From positions 1 to 64,000 of the forward strand of contig NZ_MSSW01000037.1 in assembly GCF_002150685.1 (NCBI RefSeq): a stretch of 64,000 nt of DNA. Reading direction: 5' to 3'. The DNA comes from Algoriphagus antarcticus (GTDB taxonomy: Bacteria; Bacteroidota; Bacteroidia; Cytophagales; Cyclobacteriaceae). Positions 52,822 through 61,380 of the stretch are shown here, piece after piece; the first letter of the stretch is position 1; every line of letters starts with the position of its first letter. Both the position numbers and the translations under genes were made by a program. A model generated the notes under the pieces. That model saw only the letters and a list, made by a program, of their open reading frames with translations. It had not been told where the DNA came from and searched no databases.

Positions 52822-55497
52822 ATGTCAGCCGAGAATATACGATTACAAGAAGATAAAAATTTCACCAAACATTGGAAGAAATGGGGTCCTTACCTCACTG
52901 AAAGACAATGGGGAACAGTGCGTGAAGACTATAGCCCGGATGGATCGGCTTGGGAAAACGTCACCCATGACGATGCCCGGAGTAAGGCTTACCGATGGGG
53001 AGAGGAAGGAATCGGTGGCATCTCTGACAACAAACAGAAGTTTTGCCTGGCCTGGGCTTTTTGGAATGGCAAAGATCCTTATCTGAAAGAGCGCCTTTTT
53101 GGCCTAACAGGAAATCAAGGCAATCACGGTGAGGATGTGAAGGAAATCTACTACTACCTAGACTCCACCCCTACGCATAGCTACATGAAGATGCTTTATA
53201 AGTATCCTCAAGCCGAGTTTCCGTACCAGCACCTTTTGGAAGAGAATAGCAAACGAGGCAAAAAAGACCCAGAATATGAATTGATTGACACGGGACTTTT
53301 TGACCAGGACAAATACTTCGACATCTTCATCGAGTATGCAAAGCAAGACGTAGAAGACATTATTGCTGTAGCGACTATTCACAACCGTGGCCCGGAGGAA
53401 GCCAAAATCTGGGTGATGCCTACGCTTTGGTTTCGCAAAACCTGGCTTACTGGGCATGAACCATTTATGCCTAAGATTACTAAAAAGGATGACAAAACCA
53501 TCAAAGCTTTCAACCCGAAATCAGGCAATTATTCGATCACCTTTGATGGAGATCCTGAACTGAAATTTTGTGATAACGAAACAAACCGCGAACGAATCTA
53601 TAACATCGGAAATGAGAAAAAATTTCTGAAAGATGCGATCAATGACTTTGTGGTTCAGGGTGATTCCAGTCATATTAACCCCGATAATACAGGAACTAAG
53701 GCGGCCGCTATCTATGAGATCACTATACCAGCAGGCGAAAGCAGACAGGTAAAACTCCGCATGCAGCATCAGATAGATGATAATCCTCTGGAAATCTGCG
53801 ACACCTGTCTGGAGAAACGAAAAAAGGAAGCTGACGAATTCTATGATAATCTTCAGGAAAGAGTAACCGATTCGGATTTAGTAAATATCCAACGTCAGGC
53901 TTATGCAGGCATGATGTGGTCTAAGCAGTTTTATTATTACGATGTAGAGCGATGGCTGGAAGGAGATCCTGGTCGATTCAAACCCCCAGTTTCACGAAAA
54001 AAAGGCAGAAACAGTGAATGGCGTCATTTGCAGAATTATGACGTCATCTCCATGCCTGATAAATGGGAATACCCTTGGTATGCGGCTTGGGATCTTGCTT
54101 TTCATACAATTCCTTTGGCAAGATTAGACCCTGAATTTGCTAAGTCCCAACTCCTCCTGCTCCTGAACGAATGGTATATGCATCCCAACGGACAGATACC
54201 TGCCTATGAGTGGAATTTCTCTGATGTAAATCCGCCAGTCCTTGCTTGGGCCGTTCAGCGTGTTTACCAGATTGACAAAAAAGCAAATAATGGCGTAGGC
54301 GATCACGAGTTTCTGGAGCGAGCCTTGCATAAGTTGATGATCAACTTCACCTGGTGGGTCAATCAGAAAGATAGTGATGGAAAAAACATCTTTGAAGGTG
54401 GCTTCCTCGGTTTGGATAATATTTCAGTATTTGACAGAAGTCACGCCCAGAAATACCACGGCAAACTAGAGCAAGCGGATGCCACCTCATGGATGGCGAT
54501 GTTCTCCCTGAATCTGCTGAGAATTTCTCTGGATTTATGCGAGTTCAATACTGTATATCAGTTCACCGCCACTAAGTTCCTGGAGCACTTCCTTTACATA
54601 GCCGGAGCTATGAGCAACATCTCCGAAGAGCATATTTCTCTTTGGGATGATGAGGACAATTTCTTCTATGACGTTTTTCATATTCCCGGCAAAGAGCCTA
54701 GAAAAATGAAAGTGCGCTCCATTGTTGGCTTGATTCCACTTTTCGCTGTGGAACCTATACGGGAAGATCTCTTTGATAACCTTAAAGAATTCAAAAAGCG
54801 ACTGGATTTTTTCCTTAGGGAAAAGCCAAAATTAGCAGCACTAGTTTCCAGCTGGATCCAGCCGGGACATGACAAGCGTAGGCTATTTTCTCTTTTGAGA
54901 GGACATAGAATGAAAAGCGTGTTGACGAAAATGCTAGACTCTGATGAATTCCTCAGTGACTACGGAATCAGATCGCTATCAAAATATCACGAGAAAAACC
55001 CCTACTCCATGAAGATAAATGGAGAAATGCTTTCTGTAAAATATACACCAGGCGAATCGGATACAGTGATGTTTGGTGGTAATTCCAACTGGCGAGGTCC
55101 GATTTGGTTTCCCATCAATTTCTTAGTCATAGAATCACTTAAGAAATTTGACTTCTACTATGGAGGCGATTTCTCGATAGAATACCCTACGGGCTCGGGC
55201 AAATTTATGACTATGGACATCATTGCCAAGGAGCTTTCGCTTCGCTGCATGCGGATTTTCATGAAGGATACAAATGGAAATCGGCCTGTGTTTGGTGCCA
55301 GCCATAAAAAATTTCAGGAAGACCCGCACTTCAAGGATTATATTCTCTTCTACGAGTATTTCCACGGAGACAGTGGCGCGGGCTTAGGCGCATCTCACCA
55401 GACAGGCTGGACAGGCCTAGTGACAGAGATGATTCACAAGTTTTATAAAATCAGAGAGGACAAGGATCATGATTCTAAAACCCTTTTTAGAAGCTAA
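52822..55497 (+). CDS. GH63-type glucosidase (MGH1-like)
   Basis: The 891-residue protein is a large (alpha/alpha)6-barrel hydrolase of the GH63 group, recognised by AYRWGEEGIGGISDNKQ near the N-terminus, KWEYPWYAAWDLAFHTIP in the middle, LEQADATSWMAMF and the late NWRGPIWFPINFLVIESL. It removes terminal glucose from oligosaccharides; bacterial members act on glucosylglycerate, mannosylglycerate or other glucosides. There is no signal peptide, so it is cytoplasmic. Its last 29 bases overlap the start of RNase HII. Confidence 0.92.
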   Translation: MSAENIRLQEDKNFTKHWKKWGPYLTERQWGTVREDYSPDGSAWENVTHDDARSKAYRWGEEGIGGISDNKQKFCLAWAFWNGKDPYLKERLFGLTGNQGNHGEDVKEIYYYLDSTPTHSYMKMLYKYPQAEFPYQHLLEENSKRGKKDPEYELIDTGLFDQDKYFDIFIEYAKQDVEDIIAVATIHNRGPEEAKIWVMPTLWFRKTWLTGHEPFMPKITKKDDKTIKAFNPKSGNYSITFDGDPELKFCDNETNRERIYNIGNEKKFLKDAINDFVVQGDSSHINPDNTGTKAAAIYEITIPAGESRQVKLRMQHQIDDNPLEICDTCLEKRKKEADEFYDNLQERVTDSDLVNIQRQAYAGMMWSKQFYYYDVERWLEGDPGRFKPPVSRKKGRNSEWRHLQNYDVISMPDKWEYPWYAAWDLAFHTIPLARLDPEFAKSQLLLLLNEWYMHPNGQIPAYEWNFSDVNPPVLAWAVQRVYQIDKKANNGVGDHEFLERALHKLMINFTWWVNQKDSDGKNIFEGGFLGLDNISVFDRSHAQKYHGKLEQADATSWMAMFSLNLLRISLDLCEFNTVYQFTATKFLEHFLYIAGAMSNISEEHISLWDDEDNFFYDVFHIPGKEPRKMKVRSIVGLIPLFAVEPIREDLFDNLKEFKKRLDFFLREKPKLAALVSSWIQPGHDKRRLFSLLRGHRMKSVLTKMLDSDEFLSDYGIRSLSKYHEKNPYSMKINGEMLSVKYTPGESDTVMFGGNSNWRGPIWFPINFLVIESLKKFDFYYGGDFSIEYPTGSGKFMTMDIIAKELSLRCMRIFMKDTNGNRPVFGASHKKFQEDPHFKDYILFYEYFHGDSGAGLGASHQTGWTGLVTEMIHKFYKIREDKDHDSKTLFRS

Positions 55498-56071
55498 TCG
55501 CATAGAAGCAGGATGTGATGAAGTCGGGCGGGGATGTCTGGCTGGGCCAGTAGTTGCAGCGGCAGTGATTTTACCCGCCGATTATTCTAATCCATGGATC
55601 AACGATTCTAAGAAGCTGCGCAAAAAGCAACGCGAAGATCTGATCGAAGAAATTAAAGACAAAGCACTGGCTTGGCAAATCGCTGAAGCAAGCGTAGAGG
55701 AAATCGACAAGATCAATATTCTGAATGCCTCATTTCTGGCCATGACACGGGCAGTTCAAGGCCTTAGCCTCCTACCTAAGCATTTGCTGATCGACGGTAA
55801 TCGCTGGAAATCCAATTTGACAATTCCCTATACCTGCGTGATCAAGGGAGACGGCAAATACGCAAGTATTGCAGCTGCTTCTATTTTGGCAAAAGTCCAT
55901 CGGGATAAATTCATGGAGGAACTTTCTCTGGATTTTCCTAACTATGCTTGGGAGCGAAATGCCGGTTACCCCACCCAAGCGCACAGATCAGGAATCGAAC
56001 TTCATGGAGACTGCATCTGGCATAGGAAAAGTTTTAGGTTATTGAAGGGGCAATTGGTATTGAATATTTAG
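55469..56071 (+). CDS. rnhB: Ribonuclease HII
   Basis: The 200-residue protein has the RNase HII opening GCDEVGRGCLAGPVVAAAV with catalytic Asp17 and Glu18, then LLIDGNRW and KGDGKYASIAAASILAKVHRD. It removes misincorporated ribonucleotides and RNA from RNA-DNA hybrids. The ATG at 55469 lies inside the end of the glucosidase gene, a 29-base overlap in another frame. The next methionine would remove the active site, so the overlapping start is right. Confidence 0.95.
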   Translation: MILKPFLEANRIEAGCDEVGRGCLAGPVVAAAVILPADYSNPWINDSKKLRKKQREDLIEEIKDKALAWQIAEASVEEIDKINILNASFLAMTRAVQGLSLLPKHLLIDGNRWKSNLTIPYTCVIKGDGKYASIAAASILAKVHRDKFMEELSLDFPNYAWERNAGYPTQAHRSGIELHGDCIWHRKSFRLLKGQLVLNI

Positions 56072-56098
56072 CTTTCAACCAGAGCTACCAAACAAACC

Positions 56099-56395
56099 AT
56101 GCAAGACGAAATAACATCTTACAGGCAAAATATCATAGACGCTATCCATACCCTGGAAAAATGCGATGAGATGATTTTTAATTCAGGGATAAGCTTGTTT
56201 ATGAATAATGAATGGAAGGATATAGAAGCAGCTTTTGAAATAGGCGATGTTTATAAATTCAGCATAAATCACCTGGAGACTTCTGCTGACATCAACGTTC
56301 AGTTAATTGCCAAGACGATTAATGAAATCCGGCGTACGATAGATTCCCTCCAGAATCTCAATTCAATCTCGGATGATGAAGTAAATCAAGTATAG
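56099..56395 (+). CDS. Small helical protein of unknown function
   Basis: The 98-residue protein has no signal peptide or recognisable domain. It looks mainly alpha-helical and acidic (about half the residues are charged or amide, for example DEITSYRQNIIDAIHTLEKC and AKTINEIRRTIDSLQNL). It starts 27 bases after RNase HII and ends about 60 bases before the Fic gene, so it may be a partner of that protein, an inhibitor for example, but nothing in the sequence proves this. Confidence 0.6.
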   Translation: MQDEITSYRQNIIDAIHTLEKCDEMIFNSGISLFMNNEWKDIEAAFEIGDVYKFSINHLETSADINVQLIAKTINEIRRTIDSLQNLNSISDDEVNQV

Positions 56396-56455
56396 ATAGT
56401 TAATGGATTTTACTTTCTTAATTTGGCAAGCAATATTCTATTTCTTAACCTAACG

Positions 56456-57235
56456 ATGCAACTGCAAATCCTGTCTTCTTCCCTACTCGATCAATATCTT
56501 TTGGAAGTTCCCAAAGGATTGAAAGAGGCATTTGACAGCTTAAAAGATGCGCAGTTATCCACTCCCAATTTCAGTTTCTACACCTCGGTAGCAACTGTTT
56601 TCAGTAGCAAAATCGAAGGAGAAGAAATAGACTTGGACAGCTACATCAAGCACAAAAGAGACGGAATATCTTTTCAGCCAGACTACACCAAGAAGATTGA
56701 CGATTTATACAGTGCCTATTCTTTTGCGCAAACCACTCGCTTGCATGAAGAGTCAGTAAAGGAATCTCACAAACTTTTGAGCAAGCATATTTTGAGTAAG
56801 ACTTGGCAGGGCAAGTATCGCACGCAGAATATGTACGTATCGACTGACGAGGGTCGAATAGAATATGTGGCTGCCACGCCTGCACAAGTATCAATAGAAA
56901 TGCAGAAGTTCTTTCTTGATATTGGGCTACTTCTGGAAAAAGAACTGGCTATAGAAGAGGTTTTCTATTACGCATCAATGATCCATCTGGTATTTGTAAA
57001 GATCCATCCTTGGAACGATGGGAATGGAAGAAATGGAAGACTGCTGGAAAAATGGTTTCTCGCCGAGAAGCTGGGAGAAAAAGCCTGGTTTATCCAAAGC
57101 GAAAAAACTTACTATCAGCACCATCAGCTTTACTACACCAACATCCGACTGCTCGGTCTGGAATATCCAGAATTGGATTTTGATAAGGGCTTGCCATTTT
57201 TGATGATGCTTGTGATGGGTATGATGGAAAAGTAG
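56456..57235 (+). CDS. Fic-domain protein (class II, self-inhibited)
   Basis: I start at the ATG at 56456 (259 residues); the TTG frame from 56423 adds 11 residues before it. The Fic motif HPWNDGNGRNGR lies at about 184-195 and keeps the catalytic histidine, the acidic residue and the two arginines. An inhibitory helix motif of the S/T-xxx-E-G/N type (SSKIEG at 50-55) precedes it, which defines class II Fic proteins that block their own AMP-transfer activity. Target and trigger are unknown. The gene follows a small hypothetical gene. Confidence 0.9.
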   Translation: MQLQILSSSLLDQYLLEVPKGLKEAFDSLKDAQLSTPNFSFYTSVATVFSSKIEGEEIDLDSYIKHKRDGISFQPDYTKKIDDLYSAYSFAQTTRLHEESVKESHKLLSKHILSKTWQGKYRTQNMYVSTDEGRIEYVAATPAQVSIEMQKFFLDIGLLLEKELAIEEVFYYASMIHLVFVKIHPWNDGNGRNGRLLEKWFLAEKLGEKAWFIQSEKTYYQHHQLYYTNIRLLGLEYPELDFDKGLPFLMMLVMGMMEK

Positions 57236-57512
57236 GTAAAACTTCCACCCTAGCCTGTTTCAAAAATATTAGGAAAATTTTGTCCTGTGACACAATCTAA
57301 GATAGAAGTTTTGAAGAAACTCCCGAAGCCTTAAATCTTATCTCTAACTCCTTAAAGTCAAGCAAACGGCAATGAATATTGGATAGCGACACCCTTCTTC
57401 CCAATGATCATTAGAATTACGATCTTTGCGAAATCACGGATAGAGAGCCTGCCTCTGGAGGCATGGCTTGTCGAATCATGTGATCTTCGTGGTTTAAAAA
57501 ATCTACAGTTCT
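57236..57512. other. Intergenic region before the SMR gene
   Basis: No gene is visible. I looked for a guanidine riboswitch, because SugE/Gdx-type exporters are often controlled by one, and saw none of its hairpins with ACGR loops. A degenerate CTGCC-type palindrome lies near 57455-57475. Confidence 0.45.
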
Positions 57513-57842
57513 ATGAATTGGATACTATTGATCATCGGCGGACTATTTGAAGTTGGGTTTGCCTCCTGTCTTGGTAAAGCCAAAGATGCTAGCGGCATGG
57601 CTGTCTATGGTTGGTATGCCGGTTTTATTGTTTGTCTGACTATCAGCATGCTTCTTTTGATCAAAGCTACTCAGACCCTTCCTATCGGCACTGCTTACGC
57701 TGTCTGGACGGGAATTGGAGCAGTGGGAACTGTGCTGGTTGGGATTTTTGTGTTCAAAGAATCGGCGGAATTCTGGAGGATATTCTTCCTCATTACACTT
57801 ATTGGATCTATTATCGGATTGAAATTCGTGTCCTCCAGTTGA
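57513..57842 (+). CDS. SMR-family exporter (SugE/Gdx-like)
   Basis: The 109-residue protein has four membrane helices and the essential glutamate of SMR transporters at Glu13 (GGLFEVGFA), with the AYAVWTGIGAVGT motif of helix 3. The GLFEVGFA variant and lack of a partner suggest the SugE/Gdx branch, which exports guanidinium, instead of a drug-exporting EmrE. It works as a dual-topology dimer driven by protons. Confidence 0.85.
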   Translation: MNWILLIIGGLFEVGFASCLGKAKDASGMAVYGWYAGFIVCLTISMLLLIKATQTLPIGTAYAVWTGIGAVGTVLVGIFVFKESAEFWRIFFLITLIGSIIGLKFVSSS

Positions 57843-58045
57843 TGCCCTCTGACAATATTTAAATTACCGAGGACTGAGATTTGACCGAGAATACTGATTC
57901 AGCTAGCATCAGCCATCGTCATAAAATATAAAAGTGAGAGAAATCTTGTTGGTGAGCCCATCTATCTGAAGGTCTCGTCGAACCACGGTTGATGACCCCG
58001 TCTGTCGGACTGACTCGCATCCCTAAAGCATGGTCTTTATTATTA

Positions 58046-58762
58046 CTAAGTAGGTCGCTCGATAGTAACCAAACTATCACCTGCTATCTGGCTTTTTTTG
58101 ATTTCCTGCGCGCTGCCATCAGTAAGAATCTCAGATAGATCCATTCCAGCAAGCATGTCTGCAGTGCCGGTTCCCATTCCCATGACCGTCCGCATAGCGT
58201 CTTGAGTACTGACACTTAAAAAAGTAATCAGCTCCTTTGGTACATGATAAATATTGCCATTAGTTGGATTAGGAGCTGTAGGAACAAATACGGTAAAGAG
58301 TTTGTCGTCAATTTGATCAGTGATAAATCCAGTCATCATCGTGCCAGACCTAAAAGGATCCAGAAGGACTACCTCTGAGAAGGGGAGTTTTTTCAAGCCT
58401 ACAAATTGATACACTGTCTGGTGAATCAAATTATAGAGTGGAATTTTTGTAAGGTATCTTTTCTCGAAACTCTTAAAATATACTTTGCCAATCTTATTGC
58501 GGACAAGTAGGCCTATCAAGAATATAAACACGCAGAAAATCGCTAAAGAAAGGACGTTGATAAGCCAGTGTGGATCATCACCAGGGTCTAAAGCAGCGCT
58601 AAGGGGCGCTACGATTCCAAAAATAAAGTTGAAAACAATTGAAAGAAGGATTAAAATAATAGTAAGCGGAAGTAGGATTAAAAACCCCTGCAACAAACTG
58701 TCAAGTATAATCCCTCTTTCAGATTTCTCTGCTGCTACCGGGGCTTTTGCTTCTGTGTTCAT
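58046..58762 (-). CDS. DUF502 membrane protein
   Basis: The 238-residue protein has two strong membrane segments (about 20-50 and 70-90) followed by a soluble domain with KIPLYNLIHQTVYQF and FVPTAPNPTNG, which mark DUF502. The family is widespread and uncharacterised. It lies downstream of the DUF1328 gene, with a hairpin between. Confidence 0.9.
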   Translation of the reverse strand: MNTEAKAPVAAEKSERGIILDSLLQGFLILLPLTIILILLSIVFNFIFGIVAPLSAALDPGDDPHWLINVLSLAIFCVFIFLIGLLVRNKIGKVYFKSFEKRYLTKIPLYNLIHQTVYQFVGLKKLPFSEVVLLDPFRSGTMMTGFITDQIDDKLFTVFVPTAPNPTNGNIYHVPKELITFLSVSTQDAMRTVMGMGTGTADMLAGMDLSEILTDGSAQEIKKSQIAGDSLVTIERPT

Positions 58763-58783
58763 GGATTGCGGGGGATGTTAAGA

Positions 58784-58821
58784 AAGTCGCAGGAACCTTT
58801 GTGAGGTTAATCCTGCGACTT
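58784..58821 (-). terminator. Stem-loop between DUF1328 and DUF502 genes
   Basis: On the minus strand AGTCGCAGG and CCTGCGACT pair, with AACCT/AGGTT extending the stem around a short loop, and TTTCTT follows. It probably terminates the DUF1328 transcript. Confidence 0.75.
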
Positions 58822-58856
58822 GTGGTTAATTGATGGTGTTTTTCTGATCTAATTAA

Positions 58857-59021
58857 TCAGGTTTTCCTCACAAAATGCATGATGACTGAGATTGCGAGTA
58901 AGACCAAGAAAATGTAGAAAATAATTTTGGCGATAGAAGCTGCACCAGCTGCTATTCCTCCAAATCCTAAAACTGCCGCAATTAATGCGACCACTAAGAA
59001 AATTAATATCCAGCGTATCAT
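58857..59021 (-). CDS. DUF1328 (YtjA-type) small membrane protein
   Basis: Reading the minus strand from the ATG at 59019-59021 gives a 54-residue protein beginning [16 protein letters not shown], with the family core [15 protein letters not shown] and a second hydrophobic helix ending VRKT. This is a clear DUF1328 protein, two membrane segments joined by the glycine-alanine-rich turn. The family is stress-linked in several bacteria; the function is unknown. It is easily missed because it is so short. Confidence 0.93.
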   Translation of the reverse strand: MIRWILIFLVVALIAAVLGFGGIAAGAASIAKIIFYIFLVLLAISVIMHFVRKT

Positions 59022-59570
59022 AGTATATATTGGTTAATGGTTCGATGAACCTAGATTCAAAACCATACCAACAGTCTCCGTTGCCTTTATTAGCTATTTA
59101 TTGATATTCCATGCGGTTGGAAAGAAATAGATCGAGGAATTTATACCTCATAATCAGTAAATCAATAACGAAACTATGTATCTCTTCTTACGACTTGCTT
59201 CATGTCTTATGATTAACCCAAACTATTAGTAGTCTTCAGACGGCCGCTCGCTCCTTCATGACTTTATTTCCCAACAGCAGACTTTCCTACGTTGTACTAC
59301 TTCTCTTAAAGCTGGAGTTACCTTACCTTATTCTTGCAAACTACTCCTAACACTGCGACATAACTGTAGCTAATCATACTCACCGTGCGTTTGACACTAA
59401 CGATGGCGTATTGCGACATAGTCGGCGGCAATAGAGCGTTCCAATCGGTGGCGTATTCATTAACCAAACCCTCTTTGCTACCTTTGGTTAAACCTCTTTT
59501 GCTGATAAAAAAAATAAGCCATCAGAACATCTGAGGGCTTAAATCATATTGGTGATTGATTACTACTTTT
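59022..59570. other. Intergenic region with small repeats
   Basis: These 549 bases have no gene. They contain TTAACCAAA and TTTGGTTAA (59460-59468 and 59483-59491), a perfect 9-base inverted repeat, and short direct repeats TGCGACATA (59354, 59412) and TGGCGTATT (59404, 59449). Its base content is more GC-balanced than other spacers here. Its end holds the terminator at 59505-59543. Confidence 0.5.
59505..59543 (-). terminator. Terminator after the lipocalin-like gene
   Basis: On the minus strand TAAGCCCTCAGA folds with TCTGATGGCTTA (one asymmetric mismatch) and is followed by eight T residues, about 30 bases after the stop. Confidence 0.85.
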
Positions 59571-60005
59571 CTATTTAATTTTTTCGAAAACGAGCTTACC
59601 CGAATTCGGATTCTTACTGATTGGTTCCAGTACCATTCTATCGCCGTCAAACTTTACTATTTTGGCTTGTCTTGTTTCTAATCCTGTCCGGATGGTCAAC
59701 ACATTGTCGCTACTTATTTCAATTTTCGCCTGCTTCTGCACTACTTCTTGTTGTACAAAATCCGTGTATTTCAAGCTATCCCCAGCAACAAATTTATAAA
59801 CCGTGTTTTCAAGTCTACTTTGGATTTTGTACTCCAACCCAGCACGCATGGCTGGATCTGAATTCAGATACTGTGGAGACTGTCTCAATTGATCCATCGC
59901 ATCAAAATGCACTAATTGCCAAGTGCCAATAAGTTGCTGAAATTTGATCTGGCTAGTCTGAAGGATAAAAGCCAACAAAAGAGTAGGAAAAATCGAAAGG
60001 TACAT
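59571..60005 (-). CDS. Secreted lipocalin-like protein
   Basis: The 144-residue protein has a short signal peptide (hydrophobic FPTLLLAFILQT) and the lipocalin-like opening QLIGTWQLVHFD, then beta-strand-rich sequence ending KLVFEKIK. It probably forms a small barrel that binds a lipid or ligand outside the cytoplasm. It follows the HNH gene by about 64 bases and may be the last gene of the tsaD operon or separate. The family is loosely defined. Confidence 0.65.
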   Translation of the reverse strand: MYLSIFPTLLLAFILQTSQIKFQQLIGTWQLVHFDAMDQLRQSPQYLNSDPAMRAGLEYKIQSRLENTVYKFVAGDSLKYTDFVQQEVVQKQAKIEISSDNVLTIRTGLETRQAKIVKFDGDRMVLEPISKNPNSGKLVFEKIK

Positions 60006-60069
60006 GCGCTATTTATGGCAATTATATTGCCATAAATAAGCTAATTTAAAATTTCAAATTTGAAACCAT

Positions 60070-60579
60070 TCACTGAACTAACCTGCTATTCAAAAAAGGC
60101 AGCCATTCCTCAGCCTGCCTTTCAGCATATTCAGATAAGAAATAAGCTAAAGACGGTTTAAATGGCGGTGTCTGCATGGTGAGTCCGGCTTGCTCGGGAC
60201 TTTTATCCCCTTTCAATACATTGCATCTATGACAGGCTGTGGTCAAATTAGTCCAGTTGGACTTCCCTCCTTTGGATCGCGGAACTACGTGATCTATAGT
60301 CAGCTGTCGTCTACTTCCACAATATTGGCACTCTCCCCGATCTCTTCGGAAAAGATTTACCCGGTTGAGCAGTACACCGCGGTAAGGGATGTTTTTATAA
60401 TGTTTCAGACAAATCACCGCTGGATATTCAAAACTGCGACTGACCGTGCGTATCTGAAGCAAATCGTAAACGGAAAGACAATTTGCTTTCTCCAATAGAA
60501 GCAGGACAATGGCTTTCTGCGGCGAAACTACCGCCACGGGAGAATGATCTAAATTCAATACCAATACCCTCTTTTCCAT
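60070..60579 (-). CDS. HNH endonuclease
   Basis: The 169-residue protein has a zinc-finger HNH nuclease domain: CQYCG near residue 83, IDHVVPRSKGG with the catalytic DH near 95 and CHRCN near 115. The N-terminal part (LVLNLDHSPVAVVSPQKAIVLL) matches the widespread Bacteroidota/cyanobacterial housekeeping HNH family, not a mobile homing enzyme. Its role is unknown. It begins three bases after the NlpC/P60-like gene and belongs to the tsaD-smpB operon. Confidence 0.9.
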   Translation of the reverse strand: MEKRVLVLNLDHSPVAVVSPQKAIVLLLLEKANCLSVYDLLQIRTVSRSFEYPAVICLKHYKNIPYRGVLLNRVNLFRRDRGECQYCGSRRQLTIDHVVPRSKGGKSNWTNLTTACHRCNVLKGDKSPEQAGLTMQTPPFKPSLAYFLSEYAERQAEEWLPFLNSRLVQ

Positions 60580-60582
60580 AGT

Positions 60583-61380
60583 TTAACTTAATATCGATCT
60601 AGTTTCTAACTCCACCTGTTTATCCTTCCTACTACGTAAGAAGGTTTCCCATTCGCTCATATCAGAAACTTTTATTCTATTATCCATCCAAAATACTTCT
60701 TCAGATCCAAGATACAAGGCATAATTGACTTGCTTCTTTTCCAACTCCCTGAAAATAAATAAATCACCTGGCAATACGAGTTCGGGATCAATTTTTCTAC
60801 CCGGAATTTTTCCGGACTTCCAAGAGTAGCCTGCAATACTAAAAATCAATTCAAAACCCTGACGCTCGTCCAGTCCAAATATGCTTCTTCCTCCTGCCTG
60901 ATAAGGGGCATTGACATACTTGATGGCAATATCTATCAACTGTGATCTATCTGCTTTTATCGCATGACTACGCACAGAGCCTGTAAATCCTATGTGATCC
61001 TGCCAATTAAAAAGCTCCAAGTCTGAGAAATGGAGTCTGCTGCCCGGAAGCAAATAAAGATTGGTGCCGAGATACTCTATGGCTGCGATGGGACTGGTGA
61101 CGACTTGAAAGTCTCTGTTGAGAAAATTGTAATAATCAGCCCCGGGAATTTCTTTGAGAGTCTGCGTGGTAATCCAGCCTTGCAAACCTGTGTCTTCATG
61201 CAGTATTTTGAACCATTGCTGATCGGAGGTCATGCCTATCGTCTGATAACATTCCCCAAAAAGTAACTGGGTGACCATTGCGGAATCGAAAGTAGGTCTG
61301 CGGTAAAGAGGAAGGATAGTTTGCCTACAGATCCCAAAAGCGTCAATCAAAGGCCATTCGCTGGATTTCTCTTTTTGCAT
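60583..61380 (-). CDS. NlpC/P60-like protein with all catalytic residues replaced
   Basis: The 265-residue protein has the build of Bacteroidota C40 peptidoglycan endopeptidases: an SH3-like part (about 15-80, ending LQGWITTQTL) and an NlpC/P60 domain starting near 145 with KYVNAPYQAGGRSIFG. The catalytic cysteine region, normally DCSGF, reads DERQGF (171-176). The histidine strand, normally THVGIYLG, reads NYALYLG (219-225), and the last residue region, normally HASG, reads WMDN (231-234). All three catalytic positions are gone, so it should bind peptidoglycan without cutting. It overlaps the smpB 3' end by 38 bases. Confidence 0.82.
   Translation of the reverse strand: MQKEKSSEWPLIDAFGICRQTILPLYRRPTFDSAMVTQLLFGECYQTIGMTSDQQWFKILHEDTGLQGWITTQTLKEIPGADYYNFLNRDFQVVTSPIAAIEYLGTNLYLLPGSRLHFSDLELFNWQDHIGFTGSVRSHAIKADRSQLIDIAIKYVNAPYQAGGRSIFGLDERQGFELIFSIAGYSWKSGKIPGRKIDPELVLPGDLFIFRELEKKQVNYALYLGSEEVFWMDNRIKVSDMSEWETFLRSRKDKQVELETRSILS

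Noticed and set aside
57236..57512. Guanidine riboswitch before the SMR exporter
   Set aside because: I looked for hairpins with ACGR loops or the ykkC fold and saw none.
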